64,000 nt of DNA from Bartonella sp. CM31XJBT (GCF_028618555.1 NZ_JAQITD010000006.1:44675-108674); one strand, 5' to 3'; positions 11,606-21,934 are shown, numbered from the stretch's first letter. Notes: generated by a model not told the origin, from the letters alone. A program made the numbers and translations.

Positions 11606-13348
11606 TTACCGTTGTTTAACGAAACTTGAATTGCTCTTTTTACTTAAAAGAGGCTCATATTCTTTTTTAAAATCGGGTTTTACACCAAGAAAACTAGCTG
11701 TGCGACGAACAATATTAGCAAGCATTGGTCCAGCATTCATCCCCGCTGTTGCTGAACGCTGTCCCTCAGCAGGCTTTGGTTCATCAATAATTGTTAAAAC
11801 AACATAAGCAGGATCCTCAATAGGAAAAGCAGCAAGAAAACTATTGAAATTTTTTGTTTTAGAATATTTTCCATTTTCAACTTTTTCAGCTGTTCCTGTC
11901 TTACCACCTACACGATAGCCTTCTACTTTTGCATTACGTCCAGAACCAATATCACTATTTAATTGATAAAGGTAACGCATATTTTGACTTGTTTTAGCCT
12001 GCAAAACCCGTTTTGCATGGTGCAAAGTTTGTTCTTTTGGCCGTTTTAAAAATGTCGGAGCAATTAACCAACCACCATTCATTAAAGCAGCAGCCCCGAC
12101 AGCTGTTTGCAAGGGTGTTGTTGCCATACCATGCCCAAAAGAAATCGTCATAGAATGGATATCCTTCCAATGATTTGGCACAATAGGGTGGGCAACTTCA
12201 GGCAACTCTGTTGTGAGACGATCCAGTAATCCAAGTTTTTGCAAAAAACCACGATGTTTATCAATCCCTATCGCCAACGCCTCTTTAGCAGAACCAATAT
12301 TAGAAGAATAAATAAAAACCTCCCATAACGTTAAGGGTCGATTTTTTCCATGAAAATCATGAATAGTATAGCCACTACTTGCTTTTATTGGCTTTGAAGC
12401 ATCAATAATACTGTTTAAATGAAAAATATCGGAATCAAGAGCCATAGCGGTCGTAAAACTTTTAATGATCGATCCCATTTCAAAAGCTCCTGCCGTCATC
12501 CGATTGAGACGATCACTTTTTAAAGCTTCAACAGGATTTCCAGGATCAAAGTCTGGTAGTGATGCCAAAGCCAAAACTTCCCCCGTATGTATATTTAAAA
12601 TAACAGCTCCTGCAGCAATTGCCTTATAACGCTTCATAGCCTGAATAAGTTCATCATGAACAATTGACTGAACACGCACATCAATCGAAAGCTGAACTTG
12701 TTTTAATGATTCTTCCATGGCAAGACCAGCGGCACGCAAAGCACTCAGCCCCGCATCATCAATGTATTTTTCCATACCTGCAATGCCCTGATTATCAACA
12801 TTCACCATACCGAGAATATGAGAAGTTACAGGTCCATCAGGATAAAAACGACGAATTTCAGTCCGAAAACCAATTCCTGGTATACCAAGAGCCATAATTT
12901 GCGTCTTCTGCATTGGTGTTAACCCACGCTGTATCCAAGAAAAACCAGATTTTCTTTTTAAGCGCTTATAGGTTTCCTGCCAATTAAGATCAGGCAAAAC
13001 TGTTGAGAGCAATTCAATTGTTTCATCCACATCAATAATACGTCGTGGCTCAGCAAAAAGTGAATAAGTTTTAATATCTGTTGCCAATAAACGACCATTA
13101 CGATCAACGATATCAGGCCGTGCCATCAATTGAAGAACTCCTGGCCCCTTTGCTTCTTCAATCTGTCCACCTTCCAACCCATAAGAAATAAGGCAAGCCC
13201 CCATGATTCCATATAAAATTAAAAAGCAGAACAACGAAAAAAGCAAACGTGGACGACTAGAATAGGGACGACGAACAGAAACATTATGATTATTCAACGA
13301 ATTCTTTAAGCGCTTTTTCTTCTGTGAGAATAAAAAAGTCGATTTCAT
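11606..13348 (-). CDS. ftsI: Septal peptidoglycan transpeptidase FtsI (PBP3)
   Basis: Class B penicillin-binding protein that cross-links septal peptidoglycan, partner of FtsW. A basic cytoplasmic N-terminus is followed by one membrane segment at about 34-56, the PBP dimerisation domain, then the transpeptidase. The active-site trio is intact: SIIK with catalytic S293, SSN at 348-350 and KTGT at 483-486. Length is 580. The start ATG overlaps the stop of the upstream ftsL-like gene (TAATG arrangement). Confidence 0.96.
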   Translation of the reverse strand: MKSTFLFSQKKKRLKNSLNNHNVSVRRPYSSRPRLLFSLFCFLILYGIMGACLISYGLEGGQIEEAKGPGVLQLMARPDIVDRNGRLLATDIKTYSLFAEPRRIIDVDETIELLSTVLPDLNWQETYKRLKRKSGFSWIQRGLTPMQKTQIMALGIPGIGFRTEIRRFYPDGPVTSHILGMVNVDNQGIAGMEKYIDDAGLSALRAAGLAMEESLKQVQLSIDVRVQSIVHDELIQAMKRYKAIAAGAVILNIHTGEVLALASLPDFDPGNPVEALKSDRLNRMTAGAFEMGSIIKSFTTAMALDSDIFHLNSIIDASKPIKASSGYTIHDFHGKNRPLTLWEVFIYSSNIGSAKEALAIGIDKHRGFLQKLGLLDRLTTELPEVAHPIVPNHWKDIHSMTISFGHGMATTPLQTAVGAAALMNGGWLIAPTFLKRPKEQTLHHAKRVLQAKTSQNMRYLYQLNSDIGSGRNAKVEGYRVGGKTGTAEKVENGKYSKTKNFNSFLAAFPIEDPAYVVLTIIDEPKPAEGQRSATAGMNAGPMLANIVRRTASFLGVKPDFKKEYEPLLSKKSNSSFVKQR

Positions 13349-13752
13349 TACTGCGCGCCTTTTTGGACAACACTATTGATCTGAGAAGCTCGATTATTTG
13401 TCAAAATATCCTGATTATCTTCCAAGATATTTTGTTTAATCACTTCTTCAATTTGATCATGTACCTGTACCGGAATGTCTTTAAACTCCACGATTTGACG
13501 CGGCTGTATAACCTCTAACCCAAGTTCTTTCTGATAACGTTTCGCAAGTTTTTGCATGCGTGAAGGCCTTATCATCACAGCCCACTCAGCATGAAGCAAA
13601 CTTACCGTATTTTTTGCTGCAGCAATTTCATGCTCAAGATGAAGAACTTCGTTCATTCGTTTTTGAACATCATATTTTACCTTATAAGTAAGACCTGCCA
13701 TACAAATCATAATCAACACTAAAATCATATCAAATGTACGAAAAACTGTCAT
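13348..13752 (-). CDS. ftsL: FtsL-like cell division protein
   Basis: 134-residue bitopic protein with one membrane segment at about residues 7-24 and a following helical stretch ([19 protein letters not shown]) predicted as coiled coil. FtsL proteins are poorly conserved, so the name rests on size, topology and position between rsmH and ftsI, where alphaproteobacteria normally carry ftsL. It overlaps rsmH by four bases and ftsI by one base. The C-terminal 40 residues are rich in polar residues and have no recognised motif. Confidence 0.85.
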   Translation of the reverse strand: MTVFRTFDMILVLIMICMAGLTYKVKYDVQKRMNEVLHLEHEIAAAKNTVSLLHAEWAVMIRPSRMQKLAKRYQKELGLEVIQPRQIVEFKDIPVQVHDQIEEVIKQNILEDNQDILTNNRASQINSVVQKGAQ

Positions 13753-14747
13753 TTTTTGCTGCCTTCAAAACTGGCAATCTCTGCTAAACCAAATAATTTC
13801 ATATCTGCTGCAAGAGCCTCTGCTTCAGTCCGTACACCAATACGCAACCTCGCAGAACGTGAACGAGGATTTTTCTGTAACTCCTCTTTAGTTGCCGTGA
13901 TCCCACCTTTAAACAAAGGAAAAAATGTTGCTGGAGCAGCCTTCATTTCAGGCAGATAGCGTGATCTCATACATTCTCCAGAACGAGCCGAAAAAAATCT
14001 TTTGACCATACGATCTTCAAGAGAATGAAAACTGACAACCCCCAAACGGCCTCCAGCTTTTAAAACGCGTTCAGCAGCAAATAAACCACATGCCAATTCA
14101 CCAATTTCATCATTAACATAGATACGAAGAGCCTGAAATACACGTGTTGCTGGATGAATACGATCTCCCGGTTTACGTCCTATCAACGCTTCGATAGCAT
14201 ACGCCAAATCACCTGTACGCAAAAAAGGCTGTACAACACGACGCTTTTCAATCATCCGTGCAATTCGCCCCGCATAACGCTCTTCTCCTAATATCTTAAA
14301 AATACGTGCCAAATCCCTTGCTTTTAAATGATTGACAACATCGCTGGCTGTAAAACCAGTCTGAGCCATTCGCATGTCCAATGGACCATCTTTTTGAAAA
14401 GAAAAACCTCTTTCTGCTTCATCCAGCTGCATTGAAGAGACACCAATATCCAAAATAACTGCATCCACCTTCTCTTCAACGACACGATCGAGCTGTGAAA
14501 ATGCCATATGGACCAAACGAAGACGTGGAAAAAATTCTTCAACAAGCGATTGTCCTGCACTGATAGCATGAGGATCACGATCAAGAGCGATCACCTGTGC
14601 CCCTGCCTTTAACAAAGCGCGCGTGTAACCACCAGCACCAAAGGTACCATCAATTACTTTTGCTCCAACCAATGGCATAAGCCCAGTCAAAACTGGCTGC
14701 AACAACACTGGAATATGGCGTTCAGCTCTTTGATCCTGATTTATCAA
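13749..14747 (-). CDS. rsmH: 16S rRNA (cytosine-1402-N4)-methyltransferase
   Basis: SAM-dependent methyltransferase acting on C1402 of 16S rRNA, customary first or second gene of the dcw cluster. SAM motif [14 protein letters not shown], then [22 protein letters not shown], and the C-terminal [13 protein letters not shown] are diagnostic. Length is 332. The chosen start is TTG (TTG ATA AAT CAG), because no ATG or GTG in this frame lies near the conserved RHIPVLL. The SD is weak. An mraZ gene, usual just upstream, is not visible here. Confidence 0.93.
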   Translation of the reverse strand: MINQDQRAERHIPVLLQPVLTGLMPLVGAKVIDGTFGAGGYTRALLKAGAQVIALDRDPHAISAGQSLVEEFFPRLRLVHMAFSQLDRVVEEKVDAVILDIGVSSMQLDEAERGFSFQKDGPLDMRMAQTGFTASDVVNHLKARDLARIFKILGEERYAGRIARMIEKRRVVQPFLRTGDLAYAIEALIGRKPGDRIHPATRVFQALRIYVNDEIGELACGLFAAERVLKAGGRLGVVSFHSLEDRMVKRFFSARSGECMRSRYLPEMKAAPATFFPLFKGGITATKEELQKNPRSRSARLRIGVRTEAEALAADMKLFGLAEIASFEGSKK

Positions 14748-15012
14748 AATAATCCGTCTTGAAGTTATGCTGTCTCAAATCAACAGCTCTCTCATGGCAA
14801 CTGATCTTAGAATAACCTAGCCTTCAACTTTCATATTAATCACAATGAACGAAAAAACTAAAGTTATCCCAAAACAGATCCTAACGCATTATACTTAAAG
14901 AAATGTTATAATTTTTTAAAACACTTTGCTCAAGTGTCCATTTCAAACACATAGACTCCATAAAAGATCATATATAATCGATCTTATAAAATATCGCGTA
15001 TCATCATGAAAT
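14748..15012. other. Intergenic leader of the dcw cluster, no gene
   Basis: 265 bases between rnpB and rsmH. No open reading frame resembling MraZ and no clear terminator hairpin for rnpB are visible. A promoter for the cluster is expected here, but I could not assign convincing -35/-10 boxes. Confidence 0.5.
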
Positions 15013-15401
15013 ATCAGTCGGCCTATAAGCCGGGTTCTGTAGAGTAAAGCTTACACTTTACATGGCAACCATTCATCTGGGACGGATGTTACCATCCGCC
15101 TCGTGCAACCTACCCGAATGACTCGCCCGGAAATCGGCTGCAAATTAAATTTTGCACGTCATTTCTATTTGGTCTTGCTCCCGGTGGGGTTTACCTTGCC
15201 ACATTCATTACTGAATGCGCGGTGGGCTCTTACTCCACCCTTTCACCCTTACCTATAAAAATAGGCGGTTTACTTTCTGTGGCACTTTCCCTAGGGTCAC
15301 CCCCGCCGGGTGTTACCCGGCACCGTCTTTCCATGGAGCCCGGACTTTCCTCACCTGCCATATTTCAGCATCAGACAAGCGCGGCTGCCCAGCCGACTGA
15401 C
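15013..15401 (-). ncRNA. rnpB: RNase P RNA (class A, alphaproteobacterial)
   Basis: Catalytic RNA subunit of RNase P, which trims tRNA 5' ends. Read on the minus strand, the 5' end CAGTCGGCTGGGCAGCCGC pairs with the 3' end CGGCTTATAGGCCGACTGA. The universally conserved GAGGAAAGTCCGGGCTCC is intact, as are GTAAACCCCACCGGGAGCAAG (J-region) and ACAGAACCCGGCTTA near the 3' end. About 389 nt, normal for this group. It lies on the same strand as the dcw cluster, about 265 bases upstream of rsmH. Confidence 0.97.
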
Positions 15402-15483
15402 ATATTGATTTATAAAATATTTTTTGCTCAATGAAAATAGCATCTTAAAATATTTTATGACAAACCTCTCTCAACAGATGTTT

Positions 15484-16008
15484 TTATTTTAATGAAGCCA
15501 GATAAGTTTTCACTTTTGCGCAATATTTCGCCGAAATGGAATTCATTTTTTTTGCAGCATGACCTGCGTTATATTTAAGGATTGTACCACACGTACTTCC
15601 ACCACTGAGTTTATACGCCCGTGCCAAATAACGCATACCATATTCAAGATTGGTCGCAGGATCGTACAAATCCTGTACAGAACCACTAAAGCCCAACCCT
15701 CGTGCCGTAGAGGGTTTAATTTGCATCAAACCTATTTCGCCAGCAGCCCCCTTTATACCTGCCTTATAATTACTTTCAACTTTTACAACAGCATGTGCTA
15801 AATTAACGGGAACATTATATTTATTCGCAAGTTTCTGAATAAGAAACTCATAAGGGCGATCAGGAATCTTAGGAGCAACAATCACTGAGGCTTCTCCTGA
15901 TTCCGCAACATTTAAGACACTATGAGTCCAACTTATGTCAAATACAAAAAATACAGCACACGCTGTATTTAACAAGATTTTCAAAAATTGCATTTTCTTT
16001 CTCTTCAC
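15484..16008 (-). CDS. Small lytic transglycosylase (SLT domain), exported
   Basis: A 174-residue protein with an N-terminal signal sequence (about 1-35, after a KRKK start) and a single SLT/goose-lysozyme-like domain. The catalytic glutamate is in VKVESNY (E78). GEIGLMQIKPSTARGLG and the C-terminal YNAG motif complete the lytic transglycosylase signature. It should cleave the glycan strand in the periplasm, releasing anhydro-muropeptides. Two cysteines in the C-terminal half (STCGT, KYCAK) may form a disulfide. Similar small SLTs are encoded by type IV secretion clusters (VirB1-like), but there is no secretion cluster here. Position beside rnpB and the dcw cluster points to a general cell-wall role. 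Confidence 0.88.
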   Translation of the reverse strand: MKRKKMQFLKILLNTACAVFFVFDISWTHSVLNVAESGEASVIVAPKIPDRPYEFLIQKLANKYNVPVNLAHAVVKVESNYKAGIKGAAGEIGLMQIKPSTARGLGFSGSVQDLYDPATNLEYGMRYLARAYKLSGGSTCGTILKYNAGHAAKKMNSISAKYCAKVKTYLASLK

Positions 16009-17354
16009 TCAAACATTCTCAAATTCTAGCCGCAAGTAATTTGCAAACGTATTATACAAAAAAAGAAAGCAAAAGAACGGCTTGAAAAAGGAAAGAGTAA
16101 GACAATTTCAAGATAAAATCATGTAACAAAAGAATATCTCTTTATTCACAAATCATAGATTTCTCTATATCATAAAATAAAAAAATAAAGAAACTATGGT
16201 TAAGCTTATAGCGTATTAAATAAAATGATATAATCTATAAATTGCTGCTATCGCTATTGTATCACTTAATTTTTATATTAAAAAAATCGCATCTTAACTA
16301 GATGTAACATTTTTTACATAAAATTATTAATTTTTTTATTGGGATCAATCCCACAAAGTAAGAGAGACAAGAGCATCTTTTTACCGGAGATGCTCAATAT
16401 CAAGAAAGTTTCATAAAAATATAAACCGCTATCAACGCTTCTCTCTGGTTAAAACACCCACAGCACTCTTTATATCCGATAAAACCTCAACAAATCACAA
16501 AACAAATCCCCCCATTATCGCACATAAAAAATTCATAAATATACTAAAACCATCATACTCTTTACCAATTCAAAATATTGCAACAGACTTTTAGCTCTCA
16601 AGATGTCTCAAAGAAGCTTTTTAATTCCTTTTTAAAAGAGCTATTATCCACACAGTCCTCCCACTGGTAGTGTACTAGAAACTAATTTTGATTTTTTCAC
16701 CATGAATAAATTTAAAATGAGAAAATTTTACAATTCTTAAGATTCTTATTCAAGATAAAATGATAATTTATCATTATAAAACAATATACTAAAAAAGTTA
16801 TATCCGTCTTTGTCTCTACAATAAAGCTTAACAATTACTTGTGTCTGTTTTTTTGAAAAATGTTAGAAAACTCAATACCCCCAAAGCCTTTTTAAATAAA
16901 AATAGACCTCTCATCTTCATTCAAATATTTTTTCTTTGTCACAGACTATCACCTTATCAGCCTTGCACCTCATTTTCAGAAATCATACAAGTGGATAAAT
17001 ATCCTAAAACCCGTAGAACAAAGAAAGCTTAAATCCTTTAAAAAATTTTATTTTCTCATATCAAATAAAAAAATAACTGGCATATAAAATGCGATTAACG
17101 TATTTTATTATAGTCAATACTGCTTTTGTCATTGTAGCGATTGATAATGCAATTAACTTGACCAATACCCTTGATAGATTTTCTATCTCTCCTGTAATGA
17201 TTGCAACATTACCGTTATACTCCGACTGCACACCTTTTGAGTAAGATAAATTTGTTAATTATCTTACAAATTGATTATCTCCTCGCACTTTTCAAAACTT
17301 CACGAAAAGCTCTTTCTCCTTAAAATAAAACCCAAAAGCGCAATTAAAAAATAG
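16009..17354. other. Long AT-rich non-coding stretch
   Basis: About 1.3 kb without a convincing gene. A 51-codon reading frame at 17089-17244 is listed separately at low confidence. A 9-bp inverted repeat flanks the end of that frame (GTAAGATAA / TTATCTTAC). Otherwise I see only A/T runs. Confidence 0.6.
17089..17244 (+). CDS. Possible very small secreted or membrane peptide
   Basis: A 51-codon frame starting MRLTYFIIVNTAFVIVAID, hydrophobic at the N-terminus like a signal or membrane helix, and ending in SDCTPFE. There is no good Shine-Dalgarno. An inverted repeat overlaps its stop codon but lacks a T tract. I do not recognise it. It may be chance coding in an AT-rich spacer. Confidence 0.2.
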   Translation: MRLTYFIIVNTAFVIVAIDNAINLTNTLDRFSISPVMIATLPLYSDCTPFE

Positions 17355-17732
17355 CTAAAAATAAGCATTAGCAATGGAAGGACGAGAAATCGCTTTTGAG
17401 AGAGCCATAGCAACAGTTTCACCAGATTTTTGAGCCTGCTCACGACTCTGACCACTTTTAGCAGCAAGCGCAATTACATCACGACGCAGCTGCGCAATAA
17501 ACAACTCTTGCTGTTGAGGGTCCATCTTAGAAAGATGCTTGATAATATCTGGAAAAGACACGGACAATCTCTCTAACAACTCCTCCTCTGTTACATCAAG
17601 CTTCTGAGAAGAAAAAGAAGAACGACCGGAAAAAAACTGATAAACAACACTACTTTGAGAAGCAAAAAAGACAGCGCCAGAAATAAAAAATACGAATAAA
17701 ATAAAAATAATACGATGCGAAAAAGATCCCAT
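17355..17732 (-). CDS. Small membrane-anchored hypothetical protein
   Basis: A 125-residue protein of unknown function. The start MGSFSHRIIFILFVFFISGAV gives a signal anchor at about residues 8-26. A polar helical region follows with DVTEEELLERLSVSFPD and DPQQQELFIAQLRRDVIAL, probably amphipathic helices. The codon pattern and acidic/helical character look like a real protein. About 230 bases upstream on the same strand lies the terminator of a candidate structured RNA, so this gene could be read by transcription passing through that terminator. No homologue is recognised. Confidence 0.6.
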   Translation of the reverse strand: MGSFSHRIIFILFVFFISGAVFFASQSSVVYQFFSGRSSFSSQKLDVTEEELLERLSVSFPDIIKHLSKMDPQQQELFIAQLRRDVIALAAKSGQSREQAQKSGETVAMALSKAISRPSIANAYF

Positions 17733-17961
17733 TATCTCTTACCTAAAGATCACAGAATACAAACATAGATTCCTTTTATGATTCCCCTTATAGCATTCAA
17801 CAATGCCTCAATAAAGAAAAATCAAATTATTAAAAATGAATACGCTAACACTCTCCGCCCAATAAGACCCACCCCTCTATGTATTTAGGTACTATAGGCG
17901 AAACAATAACAGATCTTACACTTCCCCCCTAATAACACCTTACATTTCCTAAAATAATTAC

Positions 17962-17994
17962 AAAAAGCCTGACTGAGGAAATCCTCAGTCAGGC
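17962..17994 (-). terminator. Intrinsic terminator of the candidate RNA
   Basis: Perfect 12-bp stem GCCTGACTGAGG / CCTCAGTCAGGC with a four-base loop. On the minus strand it is followed by five T residues. On the plus strand there is no T tract, so it acts on minus-strand transcripts. Confidence 0.75.
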
Positions 17995-18105
17995 CAGACA
18001 ATCTAGGGGATCCACGCGGGGGGGGGGAGGAGGTTCCCCGATCGTCCTCTTACATCAACCACTAAGATAGCCGATGCAATATTCTTGCTATGGAATAAAA
18101 TTCTT
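17962..18105 (-). ncRNA. Candidate structured small RNA (5' end uncertain)
   Basis: Read on the minus strand, GACGATCGGGGA can pair with TCCCCTAGATTGTC (near-perfect stem, enclosing a C-rich loop). It is followed by a strong 12-bp hairpin (GCCTGACTGAGG / CCTCAGTCAGGC, loop ATTT) and a T5 tract, a typical intrinsic terminator. No protein-coding frame uses this segment. The loop holds a run of ten C residues (G10 on the plus strand at 18018-18027). The promoter is not clear, so the 5' end is a guess. The nearest downstream gene on this strand is the 125-residue membrane protein. Confidence 0.5.
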
Positions 18106-18819
18106 TAAACAACAAGAAATTCTTATCATCTTCTACGCAAAAAAACATAAAAGAATTATAAATTATTTAAAAATGTTTAAATTTAGGCAAAAAAAGTTCA
18201 AAATGACCCAATTTGAAGCAATTTTATTTCTAGAAGCACCAATTAGAATCTACGATCATTATAACTTTTAAATAGTTTCTTTCATAACTCTGATGATCAT
18301 AATTAAAAAAACAGTAATTTCTACGTATCCACCCTATAAAAATCAAACTACGTAAAAGTAGAATCATTTTTCCAACAGCAATCACCACAAAAAGAAAAAC
18401 GTAGATTTTTAAAATCTTACACAAATAACCGTAAAAAATGAAAAACATCTTCTTGCAAGAAGTCTATGAATTATTCATATAAAACAATAAATTAGAGAAA
18501 TAAAATCTTATCTATTTTTATAAAAAATTTCTGTAAATGATCATTAAAATATTGTTACATCCCTCATGTAAAAATCAATGAAGAATTTAAACTGCTTAAT
18601 CTTATGAAAAAATGAGAACTCTGAAGGTATTTGTTTCGAATCATGCCCCATCGTCATTCCAAATAACGATAAATCATTTTACAATAACCAACAGTCTCTA
18701 ACGCATTTTAACATAACAAACCGAAATCAATGCAGACATTTTCTCTTAATCTCTATCATTTAAATGATCCCGTAAAATAATACACACAGTAGTTTCTGTG
18801 ATAAAAAATTGTATAGTCT

Positions 18820-19060
18820 GTTCTTCTAACGTAAACAATTCATTGATTTACAATCATAACTCATCATTTACAATTTACATGAGAGATCTCAAGAACGTAA
18901 GGTTCCCTTATTTTCAATCTTCATCTATTGAATCAATGAATAGCCATACTATCGCACATTACACACAAGAAGAAGCATATGGATAAAAAACATAAAACGA
19001 TAATGCCGGCTTACAACTTTTACTTAAACTAAAGACGATGGTGCCCTATCAATTTTACGC
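18820..19060 (+). repeat. Dispersed degenerate repeat, family 1
   Basis: It shares the ordered blocks CATATGGATAAAAA, GATAATGCCGGCTT and a TTACTTAAACTAAAGA-like stretch with 21430-21700. It shares looser similarity with 24960-25200 and 42030-42260. Alignment was by eye only. Confidence 0.45.
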
Positions 19061-19169
19061 TATACCCACGGACTGCGTCATAAGATGAGCGGCAAACATA
19101 AAAAGAAAGAAAATACGTTTGGCAAGAACAATGGACTTATTTAATAACCTTCATAACTTCTCATGATAA

Positions 19170-19720
19170 AGAGATACGAAACTTTAGTGTAATATCACGC
19201 TTTTCTTTCCTACTTTCAGCCACGGACTATCCATAGATCATCGCCGATCTTATTTTTATGAATATAATGCAAAACACATAGATGAACACCATATATGAAT
19301 GCTTATAGGAAGAAATAAACGTAAAGCCAGATGCGTTATTATAACCGTTGTTGTACAAAATGTTTTTAAAATTCAGAATATCACTCCAATCCATTACCAA
19401 TTTATGAGTAATTTTATGGCGTCATCTACCAAGCTTTTACTTTTTCTATTACTTGTAAATCAACACCTGCTCTAAACATAGCAATATGTTTGAAATAAAG
19501 ATTAGAGAAAATGAGAGCCATGTGAAAAATCCCAGCTTTTATATGCCCAATTAGAGTAAAAATATTTACGTCTGGTTGAGAAATCTTAAAAAGCCATCAT
19601 TCATTTTGGAAGAAACATAAAATCCCAAAGATAAAAAACTATTGCTATCTTTACCATCCCTTTCATTTGCCTTTACGACTTTCAAACACGCTCATAACGC
19701 TGTATTTTAAATAATGAAAA
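19170..19720 (+). repeat. Dispersed degenerate repeat, family 2 (copy 1)
   Basis: Clear similarity to 51160-51720 in the same orientation. Shared blocks are TATCACGCTTTTCTTTC versus TATCACGCTTTCCTTTC, the TAGATYAYCGCYRATCT core, GAATATAAYGCAAAA and GTAAAGCCAGAT. No intact reading frame spans it, so it is likely a decayed duplicated gene or element. Confidence 0.5.
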
Positions 19721-20333
19721 TCATGCATTGTCTCACCTTTTTACTTTTTCGTCTTTTTAGAGCATCTTTTTGCACTCCTCACTAAAAGTTCCAAGGCATT
19801 TCTTATCTAAGAACCTGTTTTAAAGAGATATTTTAAGACTATTGGGCACACCATCTTTGACATTTATGAAGGTATGAGCCATCACTATATTATATTGTGC
19901 GGCATTATATCATATTGCAGCCGCAAAGATGTATTTTCTTTTACAAACGGTATCATTAAGATAAATACCTTCTTTTGTAACAGACAAACAGACTCTTTTG
20001 GATTCTGAAACAGGAAATTTGAAATGAAAAAATATTCCTGTATTCAAACCTCTCATTGAGTCTAAAAAAATCAATGATCTTTTAAAATCAATATATTGGC
20101 TAATAACATAAATATGATATCAAGAACACCTTAAATCATGATCCTCATAGGCTTAACTCTATAGAAGGTGCTTTCATTATACAGCCTACACGCCGCTATA
20201 AAACACCAATACTCCCATATAAAAACATAATACAAATGTAAAAAACAATAGCTTATCAATGATTGAATAAAGTTTTATCTCTACGCTATTCCTTGAGAAA
20301 AATCAGAGAATAAAGCACGTTAACAAACGCGAT

Positions 20334-21272
20334 TTATGCAAAATCTACTTGTTTATCTTTGATATCGTCAACCAATAAACGCGGATCACGAGCAAGCCAA
20401 AGCGTAACCATACCCTCCTCACTGTTTTCATTTTGTATAGGAGTAAGACAAACCGTTTGTTCTAGAACAAGTCCCGCATTTTTAAGCCATTGTTCTATTT
20501 GTAAAGCCGAAAATCCAAGACGCATATGCGCTTGATCGGAATATGAAGGCTCAATTTCATGATAACCAAAATCCACAATCAATAAACGGCCATGAGGACG
20601 CAAAACTCTTGATATTTCATGAAGAAATATTTCAGGATTTTCAAGAAAATGTAAAACCCAATGAAGAATAACTAAATCAAAAGTTGTATCTCCAACAGAC
20701 AAGTGCAAAACATTGCTATCAAGCACGACTTCAACCGCATGCGTATAAAGATTAGAAAACAATTTTAAGATAGAGCCTCCACCTCTTCCAATATTCAGCA
20801 TCGTCTGAAATGGTTTATCGCCAATGATTTCAAGTAAAGCGTTTTCTACACCCTGATCTGCCATATAGGATGACCGTAATACATCCCATTGCAACGTATT
20901 TTGTAAGAAATGCTTCTTCCTCGTTTTTTGACGCTGCTTTTTGACATCCTTCAAACGTTCTAAATCATGCGCTAACAACACATCATGCTTTGGCAAAGCC
21001 GAAAGAACACCCATCACAATGTCTTTACCCCAAAAATCATGACAAAGCTTAAAATAAAGGCTATCTCCCTTCTGATAACGCTCAATCAATCGAGCTTCGT
21101 ACAAGAAACGTAAATATCGTGATATACACGCTTGCGACTGATCAAGAATAAAAATAAAATCAGGAATTGTTAAATCTTCATGACGCAAGAGCGTAAGAAC
21201 ACGTAAATGGCTTACTTCTGCGACCGCTTTCAGCAGCACAATCATTGCATCTAAACTTGCACTTTTTTGCAT
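20334..21272 (-). CDS. ArsR-type HTH / SAM-methyltransferase fusion protein
   Basis: A 312-residue two-domain protein. Residues about 1-95 form an ArsR-family winged helix (VSHLRVLTLLRHEDLTIPDF, then QSQACISRYLRFLYEARLIER as the recognition region). The metal-binding CxC motif of ArsR sensors is absent. Residues about 120-290 form a class I methyltransferase of the UbiE/Methyltransf_11 type. FDLVILHWVLHFLENP and LRPHGRLLIVDFG are visible, but the SAM glycine loop is the atypical MLNIGRGGGS, with Asn where Asp is usual. Such fusions are common in alphaproteobacteria, often beside metF, which is not seen here. Substrate and regulon unknown. Confidence 0.85.
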   Translation of the reverse strand: MQKSASLDAMIVLLKAVAEVSHLRVLTLLRHEDLTIPDFIFILDQSQACISRYLRFLYEARLIERYQKGDSLYFKLCHDFWGKDIVMGVLSALPKHDVLLAHDLERLKDVKKQRQKTRKKHFLQNTLQWDVLRSSYMADQGVENALLEIIGDKPFQTMLNIGRGGGSILKLFSNLYTHAVEVVLDSNVLHLSVGDTTFDLVILHWVLHFLENPEIFLHEISRVLRPHGRLLIVDFGYHEIEPSYSDQAHMRLGFSALQIEQWLKNAGLVLEQTVCLTPIQNENSEEGMVTLWLARDPRLLVDDIKDKQVDFA

Positions 21273-21934
21273 AATTATCCCCTAAACATTTGTTTATAGG
21301 AAAAAAAGTCAAGCATACAACGCATATTCTCATCTATTTTGTTCTCTCTATTTTATCATACTATGAAAAAAATAGGCTAATGTAAAAAACGAACAGATCT
21401 TATCTCCCTGCAGCTCGTTATAATGAGAATGCATTGATTTATAATAATAATTCATTCATTGTTAACTTGAATAAAAAACCAGAATACCGTAAATTTTTCT
21501 CATTTCAAATCTATTCATGATAAATCAATCCAAATCATTCTCTTACAGCTCATAAACGGAGGGGACATATGGATAAAAATATCTTTTATACCCACCTCAA
21601 AACAAGAACTGCATACCATTGAGAAAAAATAAATAACATGATAGTGCCAGCTTGCATTTTTATTAAGTAAAGATAATAATGCTCAATGACCAGAGCATTT
21701 GTAGAAATAGTACTATACTCTTCATCCCCTCCTTTTCATTTCAATTTTACAAGCAATAACCGGTTATATATCATGAGTAGAATAACCCTATTTAGGTCAT
21801 AATTTCATAAAGTGTCTCTTACTCTTTGTTTAATGAATAAAAACTTACACAGAGTACACACACTTTATTTATGAAATAACAAACGCAATAAAGTACACTA
21901 TTATTCCAACAAAGTTGAGATAAGAAAAAAATTT
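21273..21934. other. Intergenic stretch with a family 1 repeat
   Basis: 662 bases between the ArsR/methyltransferase gene and ettA with no gene. The part 21430-21700 is a degenerate family 1 repeat. The first 80 bases should hold the promoter of the ArsR-type gene. Confidence 0.55.
21430..21700 (+). repeat. Dispersed degenerate repeat, family 1
   Basis: It contains CCAGAATACCGTAAATTTTT, also seen as CCAGAATATCGTAAATTCTC near 25017. It also has CATATGGATAAAAA and GATAGTGCCAGCTTGC, matched near 18975-19020. These are shared blocks in the same order, interrupted by insertions and deletions. Confidence 0.45.

Larger units (their letters stand above)
18110..20333. other. 2.2-kb non-coding region with degenerate repeats
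   Basis: No gene can be supported. It contains one copy of each of two dispersed degenerate sequence families: 18820-19060 resembles 21430-21700, and 19170-19720 resembles 51160-51720. Both look like old remnants rather than functional units. Confidence 0.6.

Noticed and set aside
15215..15434. Plus-strand frames across 15.2-15.4 kb
   Set aside because: They are antisense to RNase P RNA, whose conserved structure explains the sequence.
18798..18986. 62-codon plus-strand frame in the 18-20 kb spacer
   Set aside because: No ribosome site, low-complexity composition, and it lies inside a degenerate repeat whose other copies are not open in this frame.
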